A stretch of DNA of 64,000 bases from the NCBI RefSeq assembly GCF_013404075.1, contig NZ_JACBJQ010000005.1, positions 1 through 64,000 of the forward strand, in the 5' to 3' direction. The stretch is from Mycolicibacterium vinylchloridicum. GTDB lineage: Bacteria; Actinomycetota; Actinomycetes; Mycobacteriales; Mycobacteriaceae. Both the position numbers and the translations under genes were made by a program. This document shows positions 1 to 8,754 of this stretch, piece by piece (position 1 is the first letter of the stretch; each line of letters begins with the position of its first letter). The notes under the pieces are model-generated. The model searched no databases. It had not been told where the DNA came from and saw nothing but the letters and a program-made list of their open reading frames with translations.

Positions 1-182
1 GGGTACCCGGGATAGCCCGGTGGGTGGGGCTGCTGCGTGCGGCGGGCCTTCGACCGTTCACGCAGGCCCAGGACCAGCAGCAGGACGCCGATCGCCGGGA
101 TCAGCACCACCTCGCCGACAATCAACCACGGCCTGCCGTCGGCAAGCAGCGCAGTGGAGGCGGCGTAGCTGAGCAGTGTCAC
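1..182 (-). CDS. Partial membrane protein, cut by the window edge
   Basis: An open frame on the minus strand starts at a GTG (182-180) and runs off the left edge without a stop. The roughly 60 visible residues contain a strongly hydrophobic stretch (VVLIPAIGVLLLVLGL), then a basic segment (RERSKARR), then a proline/tyrosine-rich tail. This is the usual look of a small mycobacterial membrane protein with a cytoplasmic Pro-rich end. No clear Shine-Dalgarno precedes the GTG, so the start is uncertain. It is divergent from the isochorismatase-like gene, only 35 bp away. No function can be assigned. Confidence 0.45.
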   Translation of the reverse strand, partial: MTLLSYAASTALLADGRPWLIVGEVVLIPAIGVLLLVLGLRERSKARRTQQPHPPGYPGY

Positions 183-217
183 TGTTCGTTGACTCTAGTT
201 CGGATTAGCCTGCGGAC

Positions 218-823
218 ATGACCATTGACGCGAAGAACACCGCCGTGGTGTTGATCGAGTACCAGAACGATTTCACCACCGCGGGCGGGGTGCTGCACGG
301 GGCAGTGGCGGACGTGATGGCGAAGACGGACATGCTCGCACACACCCGCGACGTGGTGGCAGCGGCGCGCAGTGCCGGGGCATCGATCATGCACGCTCCG
401 ATCACCTTCGCCGAAGGCTATGGCGAGATCACCAACCATCCATACGGGATTCTGAAGGGCGTGGTCGACGGCAACGCCTTCGTCAAGGGCTCCTGGGGCG
501 CGGCGATCGTCGACGACCTGGCACCGGCCGACGGTGACATCGTAATCGAGGGCAAGCGTGGCCTGGACACCTTCGCCAGCACCAACCTCGACTTCATCCT
601 GCGCAGCAAGGGCATCACGACCATCGCCCTCGGCGGCTTCCTCACCAACTGCTGTGTCGAGTCGACCATGCGCAGTGGCTACGAGAACGGTTATCAGGTC
701 ATCACGTTGAGCGATTGCGTGGCGGCGACCTCCGTCGAGGAGCACGACAACGCACTGAAGTACGACTACCCGATGTTCTCGCGGCCGATGACCGCCGACG
801 AGTTCATCGGGCAGCTCGCGTGA
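218..823 (+). CDS. Isochorismatase-family cysteine hydrolase
   Basis: A 201-residue alpha/beta hydrolase of the isochorismatase/nicotinamidase superfamily. These enzymes hydrolyse amide, carbamoyl or enol-ether bonds on small substrates. The expected triad is visible: Asp18 in EYQNDF, Lys113 in EGKRGLDTF and the nucleophile Cys146 in GFLTNCCVEST, within the typical 180-220 residue length. Its stop overlaps the start of the D-2-hydroxyacid dehydrogenase (GTGA), so the two are translationally coupled and probably act in one route. The substrate cannot be read from sequence. Maleamate-, carbamoyl- and ureidoacrylate-type substrates are all possible. Confidence 0.9.
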   Translation: MTIDAKNTAVVLIEYQNDFTTAGGVLHGAVADVMAKTDMLAHTRDVVAAARSAGASIMHAPITFAEGYGEITNHPYGILKGVVDGNAFVKGSWGAAIVDDLAPADGDIVIEGKRGLDTFASTNLDFILRSKGITTIALGGFLTNCCVESTMRSGYENGYQVITLSDCVAATSVEEHDNALKYDYPMFSRPMTADEFIGQLA

Positions 824-1758
824 CGCGGATCCAGGTGGCGGTCCTCGACGACTACCAGAATGTCGCGTGGGAGATGGCCGACTGGTCGGCAGTGGCCGAA
901 CGCGCCGACATCACGGTCTTCAGCGACCACGTCTTCGACGCCGACGAGCTCGTCGCGCGGCTGACTCCCTTCGATGTGATATTTGTGATGAGGGAGCGAA
1001 CCCCGTTGCCGCGCAGCATCATTGAACGCCTTCCGCGGCTGAAGATGATCGCCTCGACCGGACCGTTCAACGCATCCATCGACATGGGGGCCGCCGCGGA
1101 TCACGGCATTCACGTCGGCACCACCGGCGGCACCGTGGCATCGACGGTGGAGCTCACCTGGGCGCTGATCCTCGCCGGCGCGCGCAACCTGGTGGCCGAG
1201 AGCATGTCGATCCGCGACGGTGGCTGGCAGGTATCGGTGGGGCGCGAGCTGTCCGGGCGGACGCTCGGCGTTCTTGGTCTCGGTCGCATCGGCGCCCGGG
1301 TCGCCCGGATCGGCGAGGCCTTCGGTATGGAAGTGATCGCCTGGAGCCAGAACCTCACCCCGGCGGCGGCCGCCGAGGCGGGAGCGACCTATGTCGGCAA
1401 AGACGAGCTGTTCGGCCGTTCCGATGTGCTGACCATCCACATGAAGCTCAGCGAGCGATCCGCCGGCTTGGTCGGTACCGACGAACTCGCTCTGATGAAA
1501 CCGACTGCGGTGCTGGTCAACACCTCTCGCGGACCGCTCATCGACGAGGCCGCGTTGGTCGAGACCCTGAAAGCCAAGCGTATCCGGGCGGCGGCGCTCG
1601 ACGTCTTCGACACCGAGCCGCTGCCGGCCGGTCATCCGCTGCGCACCCTGGACAACGTGATCGCCACACCGCATATCGGCTATGTCGCCGACCGCCCCTA
1701 CCGCATCTTCTACCGGGATGCGGTTGCCGCTATTGCGGAATGGCTCGACCGGCAGTGA
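820..1758 (+). CDS. D-2-hydroxyacid dehydrogenase (NAD-dependent)
   Basis: A 312-residue dehydrogenase of the phosphoglycerate/D-lactate dehydrogenase family, which interconverts 2-oxo acids and D-2-hydroxy acids. It has the Rossmann motif GLGRIGARVARIG near the middle and the substrate and catalytic set Arg (NTSRGPLIDE), Glu (DVFDTEPL) and His (ATPHIGY). I place the start at the GTG at 820, because it overlaps the upstream stop and gives VTRIQVAVLDDY, a normal N-terminus; an open frame extends further upstream but only within the preceding gene. The gene ends exactly where the convergent amidohydrolase gene ends (1758/1759), leaving no room for a terminator. Confidence 0.9.
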   Translation: MTRIQVAVLDDYQNVAWEMADWSAVAERADITVFSDHVFDADELVARLTPFDVIFVMRERTPLPRSIIERLPRLKMIASTGPFNASIDMGAAADHGIHVGTTGGTVASTVELTWALILAGARNLVAESMSIRDGGWQVSVGRELSGRTLGVLGLGRIGARVARIGEAFGMEVIAWSQNLTPAAAAEAGATYVGKDELFGRSDVLTIHMKLSERSAGLVGTDELALMKPTAVLVNTSRGPLIDEAALVETLKAKRIRAAALDVFDTEPLPAGHPLRTLDNVIATPHIGYVADRPYRIFYRDAVAAIAEWLDRQ

Positions 1759-3027
1759 TCAGAAGGCGTTCGGATCCTGTTGGACTGCCACGGGAACCGG
1801 GTGCTGGTAGAGCCGGGAGGCGTTCTCCCACGTCACTTTCCGGATGATCTCATCGGGTAGGCCGTGGATCTGTTCGCGGATGGTGCGCTGGGTGTGCGGC
1901 CACGTCGAGTCACAGTGCGGGTAGTCGGCCTCGAGCAGGATGTTGTCGGCGCCGATCCGCTCGTACTGGACGAACGACGACTGGTCTTCGACCGCGCAGA
2001 ACCAGAAGTTCCGGCTGAAGACTTCGGCCGGGGTCAGGGTTTCACCCAGAGCCTTCCAGGTTCCGTACATCTCGTGATAGCTGAGCATGTGATCGAGGCG
2101 GTCCAGAAGTCCTGCCACCCAACCGATTCCGCCTTCGGACAGGCAGATCTTCAGGTCAGGGTAGCGCGTGCACACACCGGAATAGAGCCAGTCGACCGCC
2201 GCCGAAATCGCGTAGGCGAAGAACAGCACCCCGGCCACATCGGGTGGCGCATCTGCTGACGTCGACGGCGACGTACCCGACGAGCCGATGTGGAGATTGA
2301 CCACCGTCCCGGTTTCCGCGCAGGCCGCCATCATCGGTTCCCAATACCCCGAGTGAATGGTCGGAAAGCCAAGCAGCGCTGGATTTTCACTGAAGGTCAC
2401 GGCATGAAAGCCGCGCGAAGCGTTCTCGTAGATCATCTGTGCGCCGACCTCGGGATCGAGTAGCCAGGGCAGCTGGCAGGGGATGATCCGCCCGGGATAG
2501 CTACCGGCCCAGGATTCGATGTGCCAGTCGTTCCATGCCCTGACCGACGCCATCGCCAGGTCGCGGTCGGTGGTGACCTGCTGGAGCCGCTGACCGGCGA
2601 AGCCGGGCAGGAACGACGGGAAGTTCAGCGAGGCATACACTCCGTTGAGGTCCATGTCCGCGACGCGGGCGTGGATGTCCCAGGCGCCACGGCGCATTTC
2701 GTCGAACCGGGCCGGCTCGAAGCCGTACTCCGACACCGGCCGCCCGACGACGGCGTTGAAGCCGACATTCGGCAGCGAATGGCCGTCATACATCCAGGTC
2801 TGCCCGCCGCCGTCGGTCTCGATCACCCGCGGCGCCCGGTCGGCGAACTTGGCCGGCACCCGCCCCTCGAACGTGTCGGGCGGCTCGACGATGTGATCGT
2901 CGACCGAGATGACGGTGTAAAAGCGTTCGGCGCGTTCGGGTTCCGGCAGGAACGTCACCGTGCGGTCGGCGCCGGTCTTGGCGGTGGTGAAGTTCAGATT
3001 CGACTGCAGTTCGTCGATGGAAGCCAT
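1759..3027 (-). CDS. Amidohydrolase family 2 (ACMSD-like metal hydrolase/decarboxylase)
   Basis: A 422-residue TIM-barrel protein of the amidohydrolase-2 group, which includes ACMSD and gamma-resorcylate-type decarboxylases and many uncharacterised actinobacterial enzymes. The first metal site has the variant DDH (ISVDDHIVEPP) instead of HxH. VNLHIGSSG and LLEADYPHCDSTWP provide the later His and Asp ligands. It is the last gene of the minus-strand operon regulator, acyl-CoA synthetase, aldolase, amidohydrolase, with a 14-bp gap upstream. That context suggests carbon-carbon or amide bond cleavage in an aromatic or cyclic acid pathway. The reaction is not assignable from sequence alone. Confidence 0.85.
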   Translation of the reverse strand: MASIDELQSNLNFTTAKTGADRTVTFLPEPERAERFYTVISVDDHIVEPPDTFEGRVPAKFADRAPRVIETDGGGQTWMYDGHSLPNVGFNAVVGRPVSEYGFEPARFDEMRRGAWDIHARVADMDLNGVYASLNFPSFLPGFAGQRLQQVTTDRDLAMASVRAWNDWHIESWAGSYPGRIIPCQLPWLLDPEVGAQMIYENASRGFHAVTFSENPALLGFPTIHSGYWEPMMAACAETGTVVNLHIGSSGTSPSTSADAPPDVAGVLFFAYAISAAVDWLYSGVCTRYPDLKICLSEGGIGWVAGLLDRLDHMLSYHEMYGTWKALGETLTPAEVFSRNFWFCAVEDQSSFVQYERIGADNILLEADYPHCDSTWPHTQRTIREQIHGLPDEIIRKVTWENASRLYQHPVPVAVQQDPNAF

Positions 3028-3041
3028 GGCAGGAGGCCCTT

Positions 3042-3815
3042 TCAGTCCAGTACGCCGCGGTCGGCCTTGATGGTCATGCGGGCCGCTCCGGCCCAGTACA
3101 CGTCGGCGGCGCGTTCGATCAGCGAGGCCTGCATGCCGATCATGTCGCCGCGGTTCATCTGCTTATGCGTGCGACCGGTGATCATGACGTCGTAGGCCAG
3201 CCGGCACACCCGCTCAATTGACACCGCGCGGTAGACCGCCGCGGCTACATCGTGCCCGGTCGCGATGACGCCGTGGTTGGCCAGGATGATCAGATTGGCC
3301 GAACCGATCTGGCCGGCCAGTTCGGCTGCGCGCCAAGGGGCGTCGATTTCGCCGTCGTAGGTCTCGACCAGATACATGTCGTCGAGGAACAGCGCGCCGG
3401 TCTGGTGGACCAGATCGGGCAGGACTCCCAGTGCTGCTATCAGGCTGACGTAATAGGGGTGGTTGTGGATCACCACCCTGGCGTCGGGGCGCTGCCGGTG
3501 AATCTCGGTGTGGAGATGGATCGCCGGTGTGACGTCCCATCGGCCGCGCACGACGCGGGCGTCCTCGTCGACCACGCAGATATCGGATGCGGTGAGTTCC
3601 TGCCACCACAGTCCCCACGGGTTGACGAACATGTCGGTCTGCCCGTCCGGCTGCCAGGTGATGTGCCCGGCCATGTTCTCGGCGAACCCGATGTCGGCGA
3701 GGTGACGGAACGCCACCGCCATCGTCTGCTCGTCGGTGAGCTCGACGCCGATCGGCGGCGTCTTCGACGGCGCCCACACGCCCAGCCCGCCCCTGCGCAC
3801 TTCGGATGTGCTCAT
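3042..3815 (-). CDS. Class II aldolase/adducin family protein
   Basis: A 257-residue metal-dependent aldolase-fold protein (fuculose-phosphate aldolase, adducin head). The zinc ligands are visible as HNHPYY and the later NHGV histidine, with the early ENMAGHITW segment that lines the active site. The family cleaves or decarboxylates hydroxy/oxo acids; phosphorylated sugars are not implied. The start ATG overlaps the stop of the acyl-CoA synthetase (ATGA), so expression is coupled. In this operon it probably processes a small oxo- or hydroxy-acid intermediate. Confidence 0.87.
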   Translation of the reverse strand: MSTSEVRRGGLGVWAPSKTPPIGVELTDEQTMAVAFRHLADIGFAENMAGHITWQPDGQTDMFVNPWGLWWQELTASDICVVDEDARVVRGRWDVTPAIHLHTEIHRQRPDARVVIHNHPYYVSLIAALGVLPDLVHQTGALFLDDMYLVETYDGEIDAPWRAAELAGQIGSANLIILANHGVIATGHDVAAAVYRAVSIERVCRLAYDVMITGRTHKQMNRGDMIGMQASLIERAADVYWAGAARMTIKADRGVLD

Positions 3816-5419
3816 GATCGCTCCAGTATCGATCGGATGGTTTCGCGGAGTTGGCCTTTGGCGATCTTCCCGCCTGACGATCGGGGCAGTTCGTCGAGTA
3901 CCTCGAGACGTTCGGGAAGCAGTTCCTTGGAGACGCCCTGGGCCAGGAGGTGGTCGACGAGGGCGGGTAGCTCCAGTGAGTCGCCGGTGTTCACCAGTTC
4001 TGCGAAGACGCAGACGCGCTCCCCGAAAAGGGGATCGGGCATCGCCACGGCGGCGGCCACGGCGACGGCGGGATGGGTGTCGACGACCTCCTCGACGGCA
4101 ACCGCGCTGATGTTCTTGCCGCCGCGCAGGATGAAGTCGGAGGTCCGCCCGGCCAGAGTCAGATAGCCGTCGCTGTCCAGCTCGCAGATGTCGCCCATCC
4201 GCATCCAGCCGTCCTTGGTGTACAGCTTGTCGTGGTCAGTCCCGCCCAGATAGCCAAGGCTCAGCGCCGGGCCTCGGCACACTGGCTGTCCGCGACCGGA
4301 TGTCGTGACGTCGTCGTCGCCGTCGAACAGGCGGACCTGCATCTCGGGGACGATCCGCCCGGCGGTGCGCAGCCGGTGGTGCAGCGAGTCCTTGATGGTG
4401 GTGGCGCTGAGCATGCCGGTCTCGTTGGAGCCGTAGAACTGGAGGATGGTGACGCCGGTCAGCTCTTCGAACTGCGCGGCCTGCGCATACGGCAACGGCT
4501 CGCCGCCGGTGAACACCACCCGCAGGCTGGACAGGTCGTAGTCCCTGGCGGCGGGGTTGGCCACGATCATCATCAATTGCGTACTCACACAGCACAACAC
4601 CGTGACCCTGTGACGCTCGATGGCTGCACACGTGGCGACGGGGTCGAACCGTTCGATGCGCACGGTCGTGGCGCCCAGATAGATCGGGGTGGTGTGCGCG
4701 GTCCAGATCCCGAAGCCGAACGGTGTCGGGATGACCGGGAGAAGCACGTCGTCGGCACTCAATTCGCCGTTGGCGACCGCCTTTTGGTGAAAGTAGTGCC
4801 ACCGGTTCTGGGTGTGCACCACGCATTTGGGCAGCCCGGTGGTGCCCGAGGTCGAATTGATCAGGAAGGCGTCGTCCGGCCCCAGCGGGGACAGTTCCGC
4901 CGTCGGGGCGGGGGCGGTGGTGTCGATGCCGAGGCCGCCGGTTCCAAGGACCACGGCCCGCAACGCAATCTCGGGAACCGCGCGAAGGACCTCTGTGGCC
5001 TGAGGACCCCGGGTGGCGTCGGTGACCATGAGTGACGGCTGTGCGGTCCGGATGATCTGTGCGGCTTCCCGCACGCCGGCGCGCGCCCCGAGCCCGACAC
5101 TCACCGCGCCGCACCGCTCGATGGCCATCAGTAGGACGTGGATGGCGACACGGTCGCCGTGCCAGACCGCCACCAGGTCGCCGGGCGTCACGCCCAGCCG
5201 GTGCAGGTCAAGGGCCAGGTTGGTGGCGGCGTTGTCGAACTCCGACCAGGTCAGCGCCTGGCCCGGTGCGTCACGTGTGAAGTCGGCGTAGGCCGCCTTG
5301 TCCGGGGAGACCGCCGCGTTGTGGTGGACGCAGTCGGACAGCGTGGTGTCCGACCACCAGCCTGCGGCCCGATAGCGCGCCGCCTCGGCGCTGGTCGTGA
5401 CGGCAGCGTCGACAGCCAT
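3812..5419 (-). CDS. AMP-dependent acyl/aryl-CoA synthetase
   Basis: A 535-residue ANL-superfamily ligase that activates a carboxylic acid with ATP and CoA. Visible signatures are the P-loop-like STSGTTGLPK, the FYGSNETGM motif, the TKDGWMRMGD segment and the C-terminal RSSGGKIAK lysine region. I use ATG 5419; TTG and GTG lie one and two codons upstream. It follows the GntR regulator by about 30 bp and overlaps the aldolase by 4 nt. Benzoate/cinnamate-type or short-chain acids are possible substrates, so this is probably the entry enzyme of the small catabolic operon. Confidence 0.9.
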   Translation of the reverse strand: MAVDAAVTTSAEAARYRAAGWWSDTTLSDCVHHNAAVSPDKAAYADFTRDAPGQALTWSEFDNAATNLALDLHRLGVTPGDLVAVWHGDRVAIHVLLMAIERCGAVSVGLGARAGVREAAQIIRTAQPSLMVTDATRGPQATEVLRAVPEIALRAVVLGTGGLGIDTTAPAPTAELSPLGPDDAFLINSTSGTTGLPKCVVHTQNRWHYFHQKAVANGELSADDVLLPVIPTPFGFGIWTAHTTPIYLGATTVRIERFDPVATCAAIERHRVTVLCCVSTQLMMIVANPAARDYDLSSLRVVFTGGEPLPYAQAAQFEELTGVTILQFYGSNETGMLSATTIKDSLHHRLRTAGRIVPEMQVRLFDGDDDVTTSGRGQPVCRGPALSLGYLGGTDHDKLYTKDGWMRMGDICELDSDGYLTLAGRTSDFILRGGKNISAVAVEEVVDTHPAVAVAAAVAMPDPLFGERVCVFAELVNTGDSLELPALVDHLLAQGVSKELLPERLEVLDELPRSSGGKIAKGQLRETIRSILERS

Positions 5420-5449
5420 CACCAAATCATATGAAAATAAAGGACCGCG

Positions 5450-6214
5450 TCAATGGTCCCAATGGCGCACGATCGTGGGGTCGACCGTTCCCGCTGATCC
5501 TGGGTAGTGCTGGGCATTGATCAGGTGGGCTGCGGCAAGGTCGTGCGCTCGGCGCGAATCGCCGGCCTCGATGGCGTCGATGACTTGCCGATGTTCCTCC
5601 AGCACGGCCAGCCGCTCCTCGACGGGCACGATGCTGTGGTCGCGCACCCGGGTTGACCAGCTCTGTTCGTGTGCCGACCAGAGCGTTTCGAGCGCGCCGG
5701 CCAGCATGATCATCGTCTGATTGCCGCACGAGGCGACCAGGGCTTCGTGGTAGCGCCGGCTCGCCGAGATGGCCTGCTGAAAATCGTCGGCGGCGGCGAC
5801 GGCCTCGGCATGCAGGTGGCGCAGCGCCGGGACCACCGTGCGCATCCGGTCGGGTCGTTCGGCACACAGCGCAGCGCACGCCGGCTCCATCTGCCTCAAC
5901 GCGCCGCCGAGGTCGGCCAGGCTCACCTCTTGGGAGCCCAGCACCAGGCCGATCGTGTAGGCCACGTTCGCCGCATCGGGCCGGCGAACCACGGCACCGC
6001 CCAGCTTGCCGCGCCGCACCCGCAGCAGCCCCTCGGCTTCCAGGATGCGCATGGCCTCCCGCAGTGACGGCTTGCTCACCGGGAACTCGCGCAGCAGCTC
6101 GTCCTCTTTGGGCAGGATGCTCCCGTCGGCGAGTTCGCCCAGCAGGATGCGTCGTCGCAGTTGGTCGGCGACCTGTTCGGCGAGGCGACGGAATTGAACG
6201 GTTGGTTCTGACAC
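5450..6214 (-). CDS. GntR-family transcriptional regulator (FCD domain)
   Basis: A 254-residue regulator with an N-terminal winged helix-turn-helix (residues about 8-75: AEQVADQLRRRILLGEL, then SLREAMRILEAEGLL) and an all-helical FCD effector domain. The typical FCD metal and ligand residues occur in the RYHEAL, EEHRQVIDAIEAGD and AAAHL segments. The GTG start at 6214 gives VSEPTVQFRRL and the family's usual length; the open frame continues upstream only as an antisense shadow of the sigma-factor gene. It is first in the operon with the acyl-CoA synthetase, aldolase and amidohydrolase, which it most likely represses until a carboxylate ligand binds. Confidence 0.9.
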   Translation of the reverse strand: MSEPTVQFRRLAEQVADQLRRRILLGELADGSILPKEDELLREFPVSKPSLREAMRILEAEGLLRVRRGKLGGAVVRRPDAANVAYTIGLVLGSQEVSLADLGGALRQMEPACAALCAERPDRMRTVVPALRHLHAEAVAAADDFQQAISASRRYHEALVASCGNQTMIMLAGALETLWSAHEQSWSTRVRDHSIVPVEERLAVLEEHRQVIDAIEAGDSRRAHDLAAAHLINAQHYPGSAGTVDPTIVRHWDH

Positions 6215-6302
6215 GGACCGGGCTTCTATCTGGCTGGCAAGAGACCTGCATCGTACAAGCGATCTCCATCGGATCTCCACGCAATCACCAAGCAGCGAAT
6301 CC

Positions 6303-6339
6303 CGGCGCTGACAAGCATGAGTGGTGGCCGTCAGCGCCG
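6303..6339. repeat. Perfect 10-bp inverted repeat between divergent regulator genes
   Basis: CGGCGCTGAC (6303-6312) and GTCAGCGCCG (6330-6339) are exact reverse complements with a 17-nt loop. They lie in the 153-bp gap between the GntR start (6214) and the sigma-factor start (6368), 28 bp before the latter. They could be an operator or a stable 5'-leader hairpin of the sigma mRNA. A terminator is less likely because both flanking genes point away from it. Confidence 0.5.
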
Positions 6340-6367
6340 TGAAATCGATTAGGACAGGGCTATCTTC

Positions 6368-6874
6368 ATGAACCACGTCACCGAATTCGAACGAGACGTC
6401 ATGCCATTCACCGCCGAGTTGTATCGACGGGCACTGGGCTACACGATGAACGCCGCCGACGCCGAGGACCTGGTACAGGAGACGATGTTGAAGGCGTACA
6501 ACGCTTTTGGCAGGCTTGGGGAGGATGCGCACCTGAGGGCATGGCTGCTGCGGATCACGCGCAACACTTGGATCTCGGACTACCGGGCCCGGCTGCGTAG
6601 GCCTGACGAGAGCTTGGTCGGTCAGGTCGACGATGCATCCGAGCGCGCAATGTCCGCTGAGAGTCAGGTATTTCGCCACCAGTTCGATCCCGATGTCCGC
6701 GAGGCATTGTTCGCGTTGTCGGCTGAAATGCGCGAAACGCTCTACTGGGTGGCGGTCGAAGGAATGACGTACCGGGAGACCGCCGACATCATGGGTGTGC
6801 CGGAGGGAACCGTGATGTCGCGCATGCACCGCAGCCGGGCCAGCATGCGTCGCTCGCTGGGTGATGCCGCGTGA
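6368..6874 (+). CDS. Group IV (ECF) sigma-70 factor, SigH/SigR-like
   Basis: A 168-residue sigma factor with region 2 (residues about 15-75, including NAADAEDLVQETMLKAY and LRAWLLRITRNTWISDYR) and region 4 (TYRETADIMGVPEGTVMSRMHRSR). The wording resembles the redox-responsive SigH/SigR group. Those sigmas are normally followed by an overlapping zinc-binding anti-sigma gene. Here the downstream sequence offers only a 55-codon GTGA-overlapping frame without a HxxxCxxC motif, so the partner appears to be missing or elsewhere. Its targets and signal are unknown. Confidence 0.9.
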   Translation: MNHVTEFERDVMPFTAELYRRALGYTMNAADAEDLVQETMLKAYNAFGRLGEDAHLRAWLLRITRNTWISDYRARLRRPDESLVGQVDDASERAMSAESQVFRHQFDPDVREALFALSAEMRETLYWVAVEGMTYRETADIMGVPEGTVMSRMHRSRASMRRSLGDAA

Positions 6875-7211
6875 GGGCAGAAGTCGGGGAGCAGTGCCGA
6901 GAAACGGCGATGTCCGGGCGGGCCAACCGTGCGCAGGGCAGGCCGGCCGTCGCCGCGGGTAGCGGACTTACTTATGCGCGGGGCGCTTCAGCAGGTACTG
7001 AAGCCAGCGAACGTCGAGCAACATGTGACTCACGCTAGGGCTCAAAAATAAGGTGGCGAGGTCCAAGCGGTAATACGTCGCTAAGAAAATTTGCCAAGAC
7101 GCCATTATTTTCGGGGTGCCCGACACTCCCGCCGGCCAATGCGCGGACGGCTGTCGTAGTGATCAGGCTGTTCGGCCGTTACTTCGCCGGTATCGGCTTG
7201 TGTTGTTTCGT
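6875..7211. other. Intergenic stretch of 337 bp with one hairpin
   Basis: No convincing gene lies between the sigma factor and the convergent flavoprotein gene. One perfect hairpin is visible: GCTTCAG (6985-6991), a 6-nt loop, CTGAAGC (6998-7004). It lacks a T-run, so it is at best a weak transcription stop. The part from about 7040 to 7110 is AT-richer than its surroundings (CAAAAATAAGG, AAGAAAATTTG). A possible 55-codon frame (6871-7038) is discussed under rejected items. Confidence 0.5.
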
Positions 7212-8687
7212 TCACGCATCGCGGACGCTCGACCAATAGCTGCGTTCCCGGGTTGTCAGCTCGTTGTCGGTGATCGCGCCGAATTCCGCGGCTTCGCGGG
7301 CGAACCGTGCCGGGGCGTCCGGCAGCGCGTCGGGGCCCTCGAGCCGGAAACAACTCGGAGCCAGCGGCCCGAACAGCAGAGCGCGGTGCAGACCAGGCCA
7401 GCGGTCCAGCTGTGGTTCCACGCCCGCGGCGCGGGCGAATGTCACCGCGGCCAGATTCATCCGGGTCTTGCGCTGCCCGATCGCGCGGCAGGATTCGATC
7501 GCCGCGCGCTGGTCGGCTTCGTCCGGCGCCTCGGCGACGCCGCCCCAGGTGTAGGCGATCCACCGGGCCTGCAGCTCCAATGGGACGAAGTAGCCGCCCG
7601 ACTGGTCCCACATACCCATGAACGCCAGCCCGGGCAGATCGGGGTGGAAGGTGTATCGATCGGTGGCGAAACCCCCGGCGTCCAGGTTGAGGATCGCGCG
7701 CGCGTCGTCGTCCAGGAACGGCAGCCTCAGCTGGAACCCGGTCCCGAACACGATGCCGTCGAACTCCTCGATGTGTCCGTCGCCGAATGTCACCTCTCTT
7801 CCAGCGACCGATGCCAGCCACGGCCGGACGCGGATCGATCCGTCCGCCACGGCGGGGAGGTAGTTCTGGCTGAGCGTCACGCCCGCGGCGAAGAGTGACT
7901 CGGCCGGGCGAGGGGCGCCGTATTGCTCAGGGCTGCCTGCGGACTCGACCACGATTTCCTTGAGCTGGCGGTCGACCTCCGCGGGAGCGAGGGTCTCGTC
8001 GGCGAGGGCCCCGTAACGGGTGAACATCCGGTGATCCGATGGCACGCCGGCGACGAATTTGGGCAGCACGTAGCGCTGGCGGCGTTGGGTGACCACGACG
8101 TGTTCGGCGCCCCCGGCGGCGAGTTCGGCGGCGATCTCCAGGGCGCTGACCGCGCACCCCGCGACGAGGACCCGTTTGCCGCGGTATGTCGACGGCCCGC
8201 GGTAGTCGTAGGACGCGATGACGCCGGTGTCGCCACTGAAGCCGGCCAGGCCGGGAACATCCGGGATCGCCGGGGTATGGAACCGGCCGGCGGCCACCAC
8301 GACTTTGTCGAACGTCTCCCGGGTGTCGCCGTGGCGCACCCGCCAGCCGCGACCGGCACGGGTGATGGTGTCGACGCGGGTGTCGCAGCGCAGGCGGGAA
8401 GTGAGGTCGAACAGCGCGGCGTAGCGGTGCAAGTAGTCCAGGACGGCGCCGCCGGAAGGGAACACGAGATCGCCGTCGTGCGGTAGGTCGCTGAACGCGG
8501 TCAGGATGCGACTGGTGTTGGTGTGCATGCCCGGCCATACCCCGCTTCGGCCGGGAAGCGCGGTCCACTGACCGCCCAACGCCGGACCCTGCTCGAAAAT
8601 CGCCGGCTCGAATCCCTGCGACAGCAACCAGCGCGATACCGCCAGCCCCGCGGGGCCGGCCCCGATCACCGCGACCGTCGTCGTCAT
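7212..8687 (-). CDS. FMO-like FAD/NAD(P)-binding monooxygenase
   Basis: A 491-residue flavoprotein with an N-terminal FAD fold (VIGAGPAGLAVSRWL, residues about 7-21) and a second nucleotide fold (VLVAGCAVSALEIAAEL). The overall plan is that of flavin-containing monooxygenases and the CzcO/TrkA-like family. The classic FxGxxxHxxxW fingerprint is degenerate here (GFSGDTGVIASYDY), so Baeyer-Villiger activity should not be assumed. I chose ATG 8687, directly before the FAD motif; the frame stays open upstream but without domain content. It is divergent from the secreted protease gene. The substrate is unknown; oxygenation of a lipophilic carbon, nitrogen or sulfur compound is plausible. Confidence 0.82.
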   Translation of the reverse strand: MTTTVAVIGAGPAGLAVSRWLLSQGFEPAIFEQGPALGGQWTALPGRSGVWPGMHTNTSRILTAFSDLPHDGDLVFPSGGAVLDYLHRYAALFDLTSRLRCDTRVDTITRAGRGWRVRHGDTRETFDKVVVAAGRFHTPAIPDVPGLAGFSGDTGVIASYDYRGPSTYRGKRVLVAGCAVSALEIAAELAAGGAEHVVVTQRRQRYVLPKFVAGVPSDHRMFTRYGALADETLAPAEVDRQLKEIVVESAGSPEQYGAPRPAESLFAAGVTLSQNYLPAVADGSIRVRPWLASVAGREVTFGDGHIEEFDGIVFGTGFQLRLPFLDDDARAILNLDAGGFATDRYTFHPDLPGLAFMGMWDQSGGYFVPLELQARWIAYTWGGVAEAPDEADQRAAIESCRAIGQRKTRMNLAAVTFARAAGVEPQLDRWPGLHRALLFGPLAPSCFRLEGPDALPDAPARFAREAAEFGAITDNELTTRERSYWSSVRDA

Positions 8688-8754
8688 GTGAAGAAACTCT
8701 CCCACGTGGGCGTCCGCTCGGTAGCATCTGGCCGATTGAGGGGAGGAGGCCGAG

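Noticed and set aside
6215..6829. Long N-terminal extension of the GntR reading frame
   Set aside because: It is antisense to the sigma factor and has no domain; the regulator is complete from GTG 6214.
6871..7038. 55-codon frame overlapping the sigma-factor stop (GTGA), possible anti-sigma gene
   Set aside because: It has no HxxxCxxC zinc motif, no membrane span and low-complexity Ala/Gly/Arg composition. The overlap alone is not enough, so I mention it only as a possible remnant.
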